A stretch of DNA of 64,000 bases from an uncultured Campylobacterales bacterium (GTDB lineage: Bacteria; Campylobacterota; Campylobacteria; Campylobacterales; Arcobacteraceae), in contig CANNFB010000008.1 of the NCBI GenBank assembly GCA_947503785.1, positions 1 to 64,000 on the forward strand, read 5' to 3'. This document shows positions 19,310 to 28,623 of this stretch, piece by piece. A program made the translations under genes and the position numbers. Below the pieces are notes generated by a model. It did no database searches. It was not told where the DNA came from and saw only the letters and a program-made list of their open reading frames with translations. The stretch's first letter is position 1. Each line of letters opens with the position of its first letter.

Positions 19310-20126
19310 TAGCTTTTTTCTTAGAATTTTCTTTTTTCTTTACTTTTATTACTTCTTTTTTATTATGTGAATAGTGTTTATATGTATAAAAATATTTCTT
19401 TTTTAATACATTTGCATAAGGTTTAATAATAGCTGTTTGCATATCAGGAAGTGAGTTTTCTTCAACAATTCTACCAACTTTTAACCCTTCAAAAAAGATA
19501 TTATCCATTCCTGAAGTTATAACTTCATCCCCAATTTTTATATCTGCCCAAATTGGAATATACTTAATATGTAAGTTTTTACCATCTTTTGAAGATGTAA
19601 TAATTCCTGGAATTTTATCTTCACCTATAAAAACAGCATAAGAACACTCTTTATTTCCATTTAAAAGAGCAACTGATTTTCCATTTTCATTTATTACTAT
19701 CCCTGCTGCATACTCTTCTGTGATTAAACCTAAAATAGAATCATCTTCTTTTTTCTGATCTAACCATATTTTTGTAAAGTCATTAAAATTTATATATGAT
19801 AATACTTTGGCAAGATTTATATTAGGTTTTGTTTCATCTGCATCCATTGTAATTACAAACTCTTTTATAGTATCAAGTTGTTTTTGGGTAGTAGTATAAA
19901 GAATTTTATACTCTTTTAATTCATTATTTTCAATTCGTAATTGTTCAATGTTTTTTACTTGATTAAAGTATTTCTCTACAGTTGTAGATATTCCAATTAC
20001 TTTATTTATATAGGATAATTTTAAGTCATTAAAAAAGGTAAAGTTCTTGATAATTAGTTTATCTACCTCAAAGAGATATAATAAACCAACTATAAGAAAA
20101 AGAACTACAAATAAGAATTTACGCAT
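19299..20126 (-). CDS. mreC: Rod shape-determining protein MreC
   Basis: MreC is the periplasmic scaffold of the elongasome that links MreB to wall synthesis. The 275-residue protein has one N-terminal membrane helix (residues 3-19), a coiled-coil (KNIEQLRIENNELKEYK...) and the beta-barrel core with ITEEYAAGIVINENGKSVALL and IGDEVITSGMDNIFFEGLKVG. A basic Lys-rich tail (KKKENSKKKATNK) is at the C-terminus. The start overlaps the mreB end by 8 bases. The 3' end overlaps convergent ribE. Confidence 0.94.
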   Translation of the reverse strand: MRKFLFVVLFLIVGLLYLFEVDKLIIKNFTFFNDLKLSYINKVIGISTTVEKYFNQVKNIEQLRIENNELKEYKILYTTTQKQLDTIKEFVITMDADETKPNINLAKVLSYINFNDFTKIWLDQKKEDDSILGLITEEYAAGIVINENGKSVALLNGNKECSYAVFIGEDKIPGIITSSKDGKNLHIKYIPIWADIKIGDEVITSGMDNIFFEGLKVGRIVEENSLPDMQTAIIKPYANVLKKKYFYTYKHYSHNKKEVIKVKKKENSKKKATNK

Positions 20127-21150
20127 TAGTGATTAATTTAAGTAAAGCATCCTCATCTAATACAGCGCTAGTTCCATAAGCAACTGCTAATAATGGATCT
20201 TCTGCAACTTTAACAGGAAGTTTAATAATATCAGCTAAATATATATCAAGTCCTTTAATTAAAGCACCACCACCTGTTAGGATAACTCCATTATCTACAA
20301 CATCACCTGCTAAATCAGGAGGCATTTGCTCTAGTACAGAACGAACTGCTGATGCTATTTCTTTAAGAGGTTCTTTAATTGCAGATCTAACACCTTCTGA
20401 ACCTAATTCAATAGTTGAAAGTAGCCCAGAATTATCTCTACCTTTAACTTTGATTTTTAGTTCAGTTTCAAGTTTAATTGCAGTACCAATTTCAATTTTT
20501 ATATTTTCAGCAGTTCTCTCGCCAATATATAAATTGTAATTTTGTCTAACATGTTCGATAATTGATTTATCAAACTTATCCCCAGCAATTTTTATAGATT
20601 TTGAAAGTACTAGTCCTCCAAGTGAAGTAACACCAATTTCTGTTGTACCACCACCAATATCAACGATTACATATCCAGATGGATCAGATACTGGAATTCC
20701 TGCACCAATTGCTGCTGCCATTGGTTCTTCTACTAAGAATACTTCTCGTGCACCTGCACTCATAGCTGATTCTTCAACTGCTTTTCTTTCAACTTGAGTA
20801 ATTCCATAAGGAATACAAATGATGATTCTTGGACGAATAAAAGATTTTCTTGAATGTGCTTTTTCAATAAAATATCTAATCATTCTTTCAGTCATTTCAA
20901 AATCGGCAATAACACCATCTTGCATAGGACGAACGGCTTGAATATTTAAAGGAGTTTTTCCAATCATTTGCTTAGCTTCTTGTCCAACTGCTAAAATTTT
21001 ATCTCTACCATCTTTATCTTTTTGAACAGCAACAACTGAAGGTTCATTAATAATGATACCTTTTCCTTTTACTGAAACAATAGTATTAGCAGTTCCCAAG
21101 TCAATAGCCATATCACTTGAAAATAAACCTATTAATTTATCTAAAAACAT
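20119..21150 (-). CDS. mreB: Rod shape-determining protein MreB
   Basis: This is the bacterial actin homologue that guides lateral wall growth. The 343-residue protein has the phosphate-1 loop MAIDLGTANTIVSVKGKGI, VRPMQDGVIADFEMTE, the phosphate-2 loop IVDIGGGTTEIGVTSLGG and the adenosine motif VILTGGGALIKGL. AAGGA precedes the ATG. The order clpX-mreB-mreC is conserved in Campylobacter and relatives. Confidence 0.98.
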   Translation of the reverse strand: MFLDKLIGLFSSDMAIDLGTANTIVSVKGKGIIINEPSVVAVQKDKDGRDKILAVGQEAKQMIGKTPLNIQAVRPMQDGVIADFEMTERMIRYFIEKAHSRKSFIRPRIIICIPYGITQVERKAVEESAMSAGAREVFLVEEPMAAAIGAGIPVSDPSGYVIVDIGGGTTEIGVTSLGGLVLSKSIKIAGDKFDKSIIEHVRQNYNLYIGERTAENIKIEIGTAIKLETELKIKVKGRDNSGLLSTIELGSEGVRSAIKEPLKEIASAVRSVLEQMPPDLAGDVVDNGVILTGGGALIKGLDIYLADIIKLPVKVAEDPLLAVAYGTSAVLDEDALLKLITNA

Positions 21151-21162
21151 GTTTCATCCTTT

Positions 21163-22383
21163 TTATGCAACTTTTGGTTCTTTTAATTTTAGAACCACAT
21201 CTTTTGTTATTGTTATTGTTTTATTTTTATAATCAGGTAAGTCAAACATGATATCAAGCATAATATCTTCTAATATTGATCTTAATCCTCTTGCACCTGT
21301 TTTTCTTTCAATTGCAAGTTTAGCAAGCTCTTTTAGTGCTGCTTTTTCAAATTTAAGTGTAACATCATCCATTTCAAAAAGTTTGATATATTGCTTAATT
21401 AAGGCATTTTTAGGTTCAGTTAAAATATGAACCATATCATCTTCTGTGATTTCATTTAAAGTTGCAATCATATGAAGACGACCGATTAGTTCTGGAATTA
21501 ATCCATATTTAACTAAATCATCAGCTTCAACTTTTGTAATTAAGTTTTTGTCATTTTTATTGCTTTTTGCTTCTTGATTAAATCCTAAAACATTAGCACC
21601 TTCTTTTTTTCTAATGATATCTTCTAAACCATCAAATGCTCCACCACAAACAAATAAAATATTTGTAGTATCAACTTGAAGGGCATCTTGTCCAGGGTGT
21701 TTTCTTCCACCTTTTGCAGGAACATTAACAGTTGCACCTTCTACTATTTTAAGAAGTGCTTGTTGAACACCTTCACCTGAAACATCTCTTGTAATAGATC
21801 TATTTTCACTCATTCTTGCTACTTTATCAATCTCATCAATAAAGATAATACCTCTTTGAGCTTTTTCAATATCTCCACCAGCAGCTTGAACTAATCTAGT
21901 GATTACATTTTCAACATCATCACCAACATACCCAGCTTCAGTTAAAGATGTAGCATCAGCAATTGCTAAAGGAACATCTAGGTATTTAGATATAGTTTGA
22001 GCTAATAAAGTTTTACCAGAACCTGTTGGTCCTATTAGTAAAACATTTGATTTACTTAATTCTGTATCATCATCAATTTCATGATGTCTAAATATTCTTT
22101 TATAGTGGTTATAAACAGCAACAGATAAAACTTTTTTAGCTGTATCTTGTCCAATTATGTATTCATCTAAAATTGCTTTTAATTGAGCAGGTGTTCTTAA
22201 TACTACTTCTTCTTTTGATGTATTGCTTTGATTCTCAACATTATCTTCTACTGGAAGGCCACCACTCATAATATCGTTTGCAGCAGTTACACAAGCCTTA
22301 CAAATTGAAGCATTGTCTCCTGCTATTACTGGATTATCTTTAGAGTCAGTTGCTCCACAAAAGTCACATATAATTTTACTCAT
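21163..22383 (-). CDS. clpX: ATP-dependent Clp protease ATP-binding subunit ClpX
   Basis: ClpX unfolds substrates and feeds them to ClpP. The 406-residue protein has the N-terminal zinc-binding domain (Cys6, Cys9, Cys28, Cys31), Walker A GPTGSGKT near 118-125, Walker [11 protein letters not shown], pore loop region GYVGDDVE and the sensor-2 segment [10 protein letters not shown]. It is in the fabZ-lpxA-clpX-mreB-mreC block, whose genes are 10-15 bases apart. Confidence 0.97.
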   Translation of the reverse strand: MSKIICDFCGATDSKDNPVIAGDNASICKACVTAANDIMSGGLPVEDNVENQSNTSKEEVVLRTPAQLKAILDEYIIGQDTAKKVLSVAVYNHYKRIFRHHEIDDDTELSKSNVLLIGPTGSGKTLLAQTISKYLDVPLAIADATSLTEAGYVGDDVENVITRLVQAAGGDIEKAQRGIIFIDEIDKVARMSENRSITRDVSGEGVQQALLKIVEGATVNVPAKGGRKHPGQDALQVDTTNILFVCGGAFDGLEDIIRKKEGANVLGFNQEAKSNKNDKNLITKVEADDLVKYGLIPELIGRLHMIATLNEITEDDMVHILTEPKNALIKQYIKLFEMDDVTLKFEKAALKELAKLAIERKTGARGLRSILEDIMLDIMFDLPDYKNKTITITKDVVLKLKEPKVA

Positions 22384-22397
22384 TTTCTACCTATTTT

Positions 22398-23180
22398 TTA
22401 TTTTCTATTGTAAGGAATACCACGTTTTGTATTAACTACAAAACTTGCTAATTCTTTTACATGTTCATTTTCACTAGTTTCCAGTAATTCTTTTGCAACA
22501 TCTGCTAAGGGATTACCTGATTCAAATAGTGCTTTATAGGCACTTTTAATTGCATTAATATCTGCTCTATCTTTAAATCTTCTTCTTAATCCATTTAAGT
22601 TAAGACCTCTTAAAACAGCTTTGTTACCTTCAACTAAACAGTATGGAGGAATATCTTGAGCAACTGCTGAAGCACCACCTACCATTACATGAGTTCCGAT
22701 TTTACAAAATTGATGTATTGGTGTAAGTCCACCTATTACTACAAAGTCATCAACTTCTACATGACCTGCTAGTGTTGCACCATTTGCAAAGACACAGTTA
22801 TTTCCAATAATTACATCATGAGCCACATGTGTGTAACCCATAAATAAATTGTTATCCCCAATTTTAGTGATTGAGCCACCACCTATTGTTCCTGGATTAA
22901 ATAGTGTAAATTCTCTAATCTTATTGTTATCTCCAATAATTAGTTCTACATCTTCACCATCAAATTTAAGGTCTTGAGGTATTGTTCCAATTGCTGCATG
23001 AGAAAAGATATGATTATTCTTTCCTATTGTAGTCTTCCCTTCAATTACTGTATGAGAATCTACAACTGTTCCATCACCAATTGATACATTACTTCCAATA
23101 ATGACAAAAGCACCAATAGAGATATTATCACCTAACTTTGCACCTTCTTCAATTATTGCAGTTTTATGTATATTATTCAT
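22398..23180 (-). CDS. lpxA: UDP-N-acetylglucosamine acyltransferase LpxA
   Basis: LpxA adds the first 3-hydroxyacyl chain to UDP-GlcNAc in lipid A synthesis. The 260-residue protein consists of hexapeptide repeats forming a left-handed beta-helix, with FNPGTIGGGSITKIGDNN, MGYTHVAHDVIIGNN (the catalytic His region) and GLTPIHQFCKIG. The C-terminal helical part holds LRGLNLNGLRRR. It lies directly after fabZ, a common pairing because both act on hydroxyacyl-ACP. Confidence 0.97.
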   Translation of the reverse strand: MNNIHKTAIIEEGAKLGDNISIGAFVIIGSNVSIGDGTVVDSHTVIEGKTTIGKNNHIFSHAAIGTIPQDLKFDGEDVELIIGDNNKIREFTLFNPGTIGGGSITKIGDNNLFMGYTHVAHDVIIGNNCVFANGATLAGHVEVDDFVVIGGLTPIHQFCKIGTHVMVGGASAVAQDIPPYCLVEGNKAVLRGLNLNGLRRRFKDRADINAIKSAYKALFESGNPLADVAKELLETSENEHVKELASFVVNTKRGIPYNRK

Positions 23181-23187
23181 TGTAAAC

Positions 23188-23631
23188 CTATTTGTCCACT
23201 ATCATTGCTTTAAATTCTGCTTCAGCAGTTAACTTACCATCTACATAAGCTTTACCACTTAACATCATTAAAGTGCTTTTCATTTTGATTACTTCAAGTA
23301 CATAATCTAATCTATCTCCTGGTTTAACAGGATTTCTAAATTTTGCTTTATCAATACTCATGAAGTAGATTACTTTATTTTTCATTTCTTCATCACTTAA
23401 ATCAGAACTTTTAAGAGCTAAGATTCCTCCAGCTTGAGCCATTCCTTCTAAGATTAATACACCAGGGTAAATTGGGTGACCTGGAAAGTGTCCTTGAAAT
23501 GCTGGTTCTGAAATAGAAATATTTTTAAAACCCTTGATTGATTTTTTTAAATCCATATCTGTGATTCTATCCACAAGAAGAAGTGGATATCTATGAGGTA
23601 GAATTTCTTGAATTTGTGTAATATCTAACAT
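23188..23631 (-). CDS. fabZ: 3-hydroxyacyl-ACP dehydratase FabZ
   Basis: FabZ dehydrates 3-hydroxyacyl-ACP in fatty acid elongation. The hot-dog protein shows [36 protein letters not shown] (catalytic His and Glu) and [12 protein letters not shown]. The frame extends two codons upstream to a TTG, but TAGGA lies 7 bases before the ATG at 23631, which I take as the start (147 residues). Confidence 0.96.
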   Translation of the reverse strand: MLDITQIQEILPHRYPLLLVDRITDMDLKKSIKGFKNISISEPAFQGHFPGHPIYPGVLILEGMAQAGGILALKSSDLSDEEMKNKVIYFMSIDKAKFRNPVKPGDRLDYVLEVIKMKSTLMMLSGKAYVDGKLTAEAEFKAMIVDK

Positions 23632-23683
23632 GTACAATCCTAATTTTTTTTGATTAATGGTAAATATTATATCTAAAAAAAAA

Positions 23684-24727
23684 TTAGTTTTGAATTATGC
23701 TTGCTACATTTTTAGAACTTCCATTTTGTAAGTATTCTCTTAAAGTTTGTGAATTTTCAAAAAATAATTTTTTATCCATAGTATTATAATCATTTAATAG
23801 ATTTTCTACTGTCACATTTTCTTGTAAAAACTCTTTATGAATTTCTGTTTTTCCCATTTTATCGAAGAAAATATTGGCAAGTCCAACATGAGATAATTTT
23901 ACAAATCTACTACCAATAAAATAATCAATTTTTTTTGCAATATAAGATAAAGTAAAGGGAGTTCCAATTAATGCTGCTTCAAGTGTTGCAGTTCCTGAGC
24001 AAATAAATCCATATTCAGCTTCTTGAAGTGTTTTATGTGCTTTAGTTGATATTGTAAAATCACTAATATCTCCATAGGTTTTTTCAATATACTCTTTATC
24101 AAATTTTTTTGGAATAATCAAAATATGCTTTTTATTTGGTATCTTTTTTGCAAGTTCTTTAAAAATAGGCATGTGATTTTTAATTTCTGTTTTTCTACTT
24201 CCTGGCATAAAGGCAATTTTATTGCTTGTTGTAAGTTCATTTTTAAACTCTGTAATTTCATCTAAAAGAGGATGTCCTACATAAATAATTTTTTCTTTAT
24301 TTGTATACATTTCTTGCTCAAAAGGTATAATTGAACATAGTTTTGTACAATATTTTTCAAGTTTTTTAACACGTTTTGGTTTCCAAGCCCAAGCTTGAGG
24401 TAAAATATAATAAATTATTTCTTTATTTGGATAAGTTGCTTTTAGTTTTTTTGCAAGTGGTAGATTAAATCCTGATGAGTCCATTAATAAAACTTTGTCA
24501 CAATCTTTTGCTAAAGCAACTAATTCATCACGAAGTTTAAAGAAAAATTTTAATTTTTTTAATGCATCTACAATTCCCATAATTGCAAGTGCTGTTAAAT
24601 CATAAAGAGGTTTTCCTAACTCTTTATCAAAAACTCCTACCATCTCAATATCATCACTGAAATACTTTTTTAACTCTCTTAAATGAATATTTGAAGATGT
24701 TTCCATAGCACATACTAAAAGCTTCAT
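23684..24727 (-). CDS. lpxB: Lipid-A-disaccharide synthase LpxB
   Basis: LpxB joins UDP-2,3-diacylglucosamine and lipid X to form the lipid A disaccharide. The 347-residue GT-B protein has [56 protein letters not shown] and [16 protein letters not shown]. The start overlaps the queH end by 4 bases. It is separated from fabZ by 52 bases and may be a distinct unit. Confidence 0.96.
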   Translation of the reverse strand: MKLLVCAMETSSNIHLRELKKYFSDDIEMVGVFDKELGKPLYDLTALAIMGIVDALKKLKFFFKLRDELVALAKDCDKVLLMDSSGFNLPLAKKLKATYPNKEIIYYILPQAWAWKPKRVKKLEKYCTKLCSIIPFEQEMYTNKEKIIYVGHPLLDEITEFKNELTTSNKIAFMPGSRKTEIKNHMPIFKELAKKIPNKKHILIIPKKFDKEYIEKTYGDISDFTISTKAHKTLQEAEYGFICSGTATLEAALIGTPFTLSYIAKKIDYFIGSRFVKLSHVGLANIFFDKMGKTEIHKEFLQENVTVENLLNDYNTMDKKLFFENSQTLREYLQNGSSKNVASIIQN

Positions 24728-25797
24728 ACAATTTCCTCTCTAACATCATCATAAGTTTGAGCATTTAATTCAATCTCATATTTTGCATCTGTAATTTCAT
24801 CTAAAACAATAATCGTGCTTAAATTAAAAGCACTTTTTATAATTTTAGATCTAACTTCTAATTCTTCTTCAAAAGATGGTGGTAAGTACATAAGCTCTTT
24901 TACACTTGAATAGTTTGTATTTGCAAGGGAATTAAACTTTTGAATACTTATGATTTTCAATTCATCTCTATTTAGATAGTTTATTCCATCTTTCTCGTAT
25001 TCAATTCTTCCATTTGTTTTGTCTCTATTTATCATAGAGTAGGGTAAAATATATGAAGCTACCGTTTGTTTAGCTACTTTTACTTTTGCAGAAAATAGTC
25101 TATAGTTTAAAAATCTATGCTTTACTATTTTGTACTTTTCCCCGTTTAGTTCAAGAGTATTTCTTTTTTTATAAAGTTCTAATCGCTCTTCAATTGACTC
25201 AGGTAAGATTTGATTTGAAATAGGATTAAACATCTCATCCATAATTTTATCTTGAGCTTCTCTTTGAGCAGAAAGACCAAATAGACAACCACAATAATTT
25301 TGTCTATATAAAGAGTTTTCTTTTACTTTTTTACCTTGAATCTCAGCTCCATTTCCAGCTTTATAATCTCTATAAATAAATTCAATACCATGAAGTTTTT
25401 CTAAGTTATGGCCTATAATATCCAGTTTTTCTTGAGATTTTTTAGGAGAAATTAAAAGAGTTGTAGTAAATTTATCATGACCTAATTCTTTAGCTTTCAT
25501 TACGGTGTTGTCAAGTCTATCATCATAACAAACAGTACATCTATCTCCTTTTTCAGGTAGATGTTCCATTCCTTTTACTTTTTTAAGCCACTCTTCTAGG
25601 TTATAAGGACCTTCAATAAGCTCAATACCAAGTTTTTGGCATGAATACTCTACATCTAAATATCTAAGTCTATATTCACTATATGGGTGAATATTAGGGT
25701 CATAAAAGAAACCTACTAGAGTTTCATCTGGATATTCTTCCTGAACTCTTTCTAAAAAATAGTGACTATCGACGGCACAGCAAATATGTACTAACAA
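24724..25797 (-). CDS. queH: Epoxyqueuosine reductase QueH with C-terminal extension
   Basis: QueH (DUF208) carries out the last step of queuosine synthesis in bacteria lacking QueG. Its cysteine motifs are visible: HICCAVD (Cys6, Cys7), RCTVC (Cys87, Cys90) and the late YCGCLFGL near residue 170, together with FYDPNIHPYSEYRLR. After about residue 185 the protein continues for ~170 residues that are not part of the minimal QueH core, including KYKIVKHRF and a basic/hydrophobic tail. The start is TTG with AAAGG 8 bases upstream. Confidence 0.9.
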   Translation of the reverse strand: MLVHICCAVDSHYFLERVQEEYPDETLVGFFYDPNIHPYSEYRLRYLDVEYSCQKLGIELIEGPYNLEEWLKKVKGMEHLPEKGDRCTVCYDDRLDNTVMKAKELGHDKFTTTLLISPKKSQEKLDIIGHNLEKLHGIEFIYRDYKAGNGAEIQGKKVKENSLYRQNYCGCLFGLSAQREAQDKIMDEMFNPISNQILPESIEERLELYKKRNTLELNGEKYKIVKHRFLNYRLFSAKVKVAKQTVASYILPYSMINRDKTNGRIEYEKDGINYLNRDELKIISIQKFNSLANTNYSSVKELMYLPPSFEEELEVRSKIIKSAFNLSTIIVLDEITDAKYEIELNAQTYDDVREEIV

Positions 25798-25863
25798 AAA
25801 ATAACCTTTGATTTTATAATTTAGCGATATTATAGTAAAATATTTTAAAACAAAGGATTATAG

Positions 25864-26256
25864 ATTAAAAATATTATACTATTTCTAACAATAACAATGT
25901 CAATACTCTTTTTTTCTGCTTGTTCAAGCAAGCAAATACTTAAAAGTTCCAGTGCTACAATTTTAATAAAAACGCCTCAAATGAAATTTTATGATAAGGG
26001 TTTTATTTATAAATATCCAAACTATACTCAAGTTCAAATATTTTCAGCAGGAACAGCTGTCTTAGATATGAAAATATATGAAGATAGAGTTTGTAAGAGT
26101 ACATTTGAGTGTCAAGATTTAAAAACTTTTAATAAAGAGAATTTAGATAAGTCTTATGATGAGATGTTTTTGAAAAATTTATTCGATAGAAATGAAAAAG
26201 AAGTAATCCATAGAGATAAAGAACATAAGATTTTGATCAAAATTAAAAAAGATTAA
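25864..26256 (+). CDS. Small lipoprotein, probable ATT start
   Basis: No function is recognised. The first ATG (25897) would give MSILFFSACSS, a signal with no basic residue and a very short hydrophobic core. Eleven codons upstream in the same frame lies ATT AAA AAT, preceded at 6 bases by AAAGGA (25852-25857). From there the protein reads (M)KNIILFLTITMSILFFSACSS, a complete lipoprotein signal with lipobox FSAC, giving 130 residues. I therefore propose initiation at ATT. The mature part is rich in Lys and charged residues, with KFYDKGFIYKYP and TAVLDMKIYEDRVCKS. It stands alone and ends at a terminator. Confidence 0.65.
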   Translation: MKNIILFLTITMSILFFSACSSKQILKSSSATILIKTPQMKFYDKGFIYKYPNYTQVQIFSAGTAVLDMKIYEDRVCKSTFECQDLKTFNKENLDKSYDEMFLKNLFDRNEKEVIHRDKEHKILIKIKKD

Positions 26257-26273
26257 GATATTACTAATTATTG

Positions 26274-26303
26274 ACTATAAGAAGTAAAATTTCTTCTTAT
26301 AGT
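26274..26303. terminator. Bidirectional terminator
   Basis: An 11-bp perfect stem (ACTATAAGAAG with CTTCTTATAGT, 8-base loop) lies between the small lipoprotein gene and the convergent NDH-like gene, overlapping the latter's stop codon. T-rich sequence follows on the plus side. Confidence 0.75.
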
Positions 26304-27496
26304 TTTCTTAGCTTCTTATATCCTGTTCTTATTAGTTTAAGTAGAGGTTTTCTATATGAGCTAAATACATATTTTTTAATTTCATAAGCGATTCTTCCTT
26401 GAACATGAACTAAACCATAAAGATTCCCAGCTGCAAACTTACCACCAAGGGCTATTAAAATACCTTCAAGTTTTGGATTACAAGCTATCAATTTTTTCTT
26501 CTTAATATGTCTTAAAATATTCTGTCCAGCATTTGCTCCACTAATTCTAGCAACTGTAACATTAGGAGGCATTATTTCGCCTTTTTTATTTTTTATTTCT
26601 GCAATATCACCAACAGCAAAAATATTTTCATTTTCAGGAGTTTGTAAAAACTCATTTACAATAATTTGACCTCTTCCATTTTTCTCTACATCTAGTTCTG
26701 TTGTAACAATAGAAGCTTCAATACCACCTGTAAAGATAATAAATGAGTGATTAATTTTAGTACCATTAGATAACTCTACATGGTCATCATGACACTTAGT
26801 TAGTTTTGTACTTGTAATAACTTTAATACCTAAAGATTTTAGTCTTTGATGAGACATACTTACCAGTTTAGGAGTAAGTCCAGGAAGAATTGTAGGGGAA
26901 CTACTTACAAGTGATATCTTTAAGTTATCGCATGAAAAGTTACCACGTTTGAAAAACATTTTAGAGTTATATGCCATTTCAGCTGCTATCTCAACTCCAG
27001 ATAATCCAGCTCCAACAACAACAATATGCGTATCATCACACTGTTTAGCTTCATCACGAATTTTCATAAATAGTTGATTTTCAAAACTTTGTTTAAAAAA
27101 CACAGCCCAATGAAGTTTTTTAATATCATGAGCTTTATTTAACCCTGGGATTTGTGGAGGGAAAAACGTTCTAGTTCCTGCTGCCATAACTAAATAATCG
27201 TATTCCACAATTTCTTGTTCTTGAGTATAAATTTTTTGTTCTACTTTATCAATTTTTCTAACTTTAAGATTTTTATACTCAACATAATCATGGTTAATTC
27301 CCATACATAAAGTAGTTAAATCAATAGTAACATCTGCAATGTTAGATTTATTTGCAATCAGGTCATAAACTTCTGGTTGTAAGTTATGAAATGTGTGTTG
27401 ATCTATTAATGTAATTTGTATATTTTTATTCTTTGCTAGTTCCCGTAGTGCATATATTCCCGAATATCCACCACCAATTATTACAACTCTTTCCAT
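26297..27496 (-). CDS. NDH-2-like FAD/NAD(P)-dependent oxidoreductase
   Basis: This 399-residue two-dinucleotide-fold flavoprotein has an FAD motif VIIGGGYSGIYAL (residues 5-17), an NAD(P) motif VVVGAGLSGVEIAAE near 160, and NIFAVGDIAE near 290. This is the type-II NADH dehydrogenase / sulfide:quinone reductase superfamily. No SQR-type Cys pair is evident. A C-terminal amphipathic, basic segment (YEIKKYVFSSYRKPLLKLIRTG) could anchor it to the membrane as in NDH-2. A non-pumping NADH:quinone oxidoreductase is the best guess. It has an AAGGA site 9 bases before the ATG and its own promoter region. Confidence 0.75.
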   Translation of the reverse strand: MERVVIIGGGYSGIYALRELAKNKNIQITLIDQHTFHNLQPEVYDLIANKSNIADVTIDLTTLCMGINHDYVEYKNLKVRKIDKVEQKIYTQEQEIVEYDYLVMAAGTRTFFPPQIPGLNKAHDIKKLHWAVFFKQSFENQLFMKIRDEAKQCDDTHIVVVGAGLSGVEIAAEMAYNSKMFFKRGNFSCDNLKISLVSSSPTILPGLTPKLVSMSHQRLKSLGIKVITSTKLTKCHDDHVELSNGTKINHSFIIFTGGIEASIVTTELDVEKNGRGQIIVNEFLQTPENENIFAVGDIAEIKNKKGEIMPPNVTVARISGANAGQNILRHIKKKKLIACNPKLEGILIALGGKFAAGNLYGLVHVQGRIAYEIKKYVFSSYRKPLLKLIRTGYKKLRKL

Positions 27497-27570
27497 AATT
27501 TGTTTCCTTTATATCTTCATTATTCTATCTATAATATTCATGTCTGTAATAGTAATAGTAATCATTCTTT

Positions 27571-27599
27571 GTAAATATGACATTTGCTTAGTAAATATG
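27571..27599. promoter_or_regulatory. Direct repeats GTAAATATG, 20-bp period
   Basis: GTAAATATG occurs at 27571-27579 and again at 27591-27599, exactly 20 bp (two helical turns) apart, in the intergenic region between the NDH-like gene and nfo. Such spacing is typical of sites for a tandem-binding regulator, but AT-rich DNA makes chance possible. Confidence 0.35.
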
Positions 27600-27622
27600 T
27601 AACAAAAATCAAATAAAATAAT

Positions 27623-27643
27623 GTATCGTTATAATAATGATAC
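27623..27643. promoter_or_regulatory. Palindrome over the probable nfo promoter
   Basis: A 21-bp odd palindrome has left arm GTATCGTTAT, a central A and right arm ATAATGATAC, with nine of ten positions paired. A TATAAT sequence (27630-27635) is embedded in it, so a protein bound here could block the promoter. The AATGATA core recalls Fur-type sites, but assignment to Fur is a guess. Confidence 0.45.
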
Positions 27644-27729
27644 TAAAAATTTATAGCTTTGATATAGCTATTCTTATCCTAAGATAAAAAATTGTAAGAT
27701 AACGAAATTTAAAAATTATAGGAAATATT

Positions 27730-28581
27730 ATGAAATATGTTGGAGCACATGTAAGTGCAAGTGGTGGAGTATTTAACGCACCAATTAACGCAAAAGCAAT
27801 AGGCGCAAAAGCATTCGCTTTATTTGTAAAAAACCAAAGACAGTGGAAAGCTAAAGATTTAGAAACAAAAGTTATTGATAAATGGTTTGAAGAGTTAGAA
27901 AAATCAGGTGTTCAAACTAAACATATTTTACCTCACGATTCTTACCTTATTAACTTAGGACATCCAATTGTAGAAAATAGAGAAAAGTCTCTTGATGGAT
28001 TTATTCATGAATTAAAAAGATGTGAAATTTTAAAACTTGATAGATTGAATTTTCACCCAGGTTCTCATTTAAGAAAGATTACAGAAGATGAGTGTTTAGA
28101 TAATATTGGTGAGACGTTAAATAGAGCAATAGATGCAACAGCTAACACAGATATTAAACTTGTGATTGAAAATACAGCAGGACAAGGTTCAAATTTAGGT
28201 TATAAGTTTGAGCACTTAGCTCATATAATAGATAAAATTGAAGATAAATCAAGGATTGGTGTATGTATTGATACTTGTCACATGTTTACAGCAGGTTATG
28301 ATATTAGAACAAGAGAAGCTTATGATAAAACTTGGGGTGAATTTGACTCAATTGTAGGTCGAGAGTATTTAATGGGAATGCATATAAATGATTCAAAACC
28401 TGAACTAGGTAGTCGAGTTGATAGACATGATTCCCTAGGTGAGGGTAAAATTGGATGGGATGCTTTTAAATTTATTATGAATGATGATAGAATGGATGAT
28501 ATTCCACTTGTATTAGAAACAATAAATGAAGATATTTGGGCACAAGAAATTCAAGCTCTTTATGACTTAGTAGAGAAGTAA
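27730..28581 (+). CDS. nfo: Endonuclease IV
   Basis: Nfo cuts abasic sites in DNA base-excision repair, using three zinc ions. The 283-residue TIM-barrel protein starts [18 protein letters not shown] and has LNFHPGSHL (metal His), [49 protein letters not shown] and a final LVLETIN. AGGAAATATT precedes the ATG. It is monocistronic and ends at a hairpin. Confidence 0.97.
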   Translation: MKYVGAHVSASGGVFNAPINAKAIGAKAFALFVKNQRQWKAKDLETKVIDKWFEELEKSGVQTKHILPHDSYLINLGHPIVENREKSLDGFIHELKRCEILKLDRLNFHPGSHLRKITEDECLDNIGETLNRAIDATANTDIKLVIENTAGQGSNLGYKFEHLAHIIDKIEDKSRIGVCIDTCHMFTAGYDIRTREAYDKTWGEFDSIVGREYLMGMHINDSKPELGSRVDRHDSLGEGKIGWDAFKFIMNDDRMDDIPLVLETINEDIWAQEIQALYDLVEK

Positions 28582-28591
28582 ATTTATTAAA

Positions 28592-28623
28592 GATATATAT
28601 AAACTTTACAGTTTATATATATC
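28592..28623. terminator. Bidirectional hairpin between nfo and Sel1 gene
   Basis: A 13-bp perfect stem (GATATATATAAAC with GTTTATATATATC, loop TTTACA) follows nfo and overlaps the 3' end of the convergent Sel1-type gene. It is AT-rich with no long T-run, so its strength as a terminator is uncertain. Confidence 0.6.

Noticed and set aside
27590..27645. Definite Fur box at the nfo promoter
   Set aside because: The AATGATA core is suggestive, but the palindrome does not fit the full Fur consensus, so I report it only as an operator-like element.
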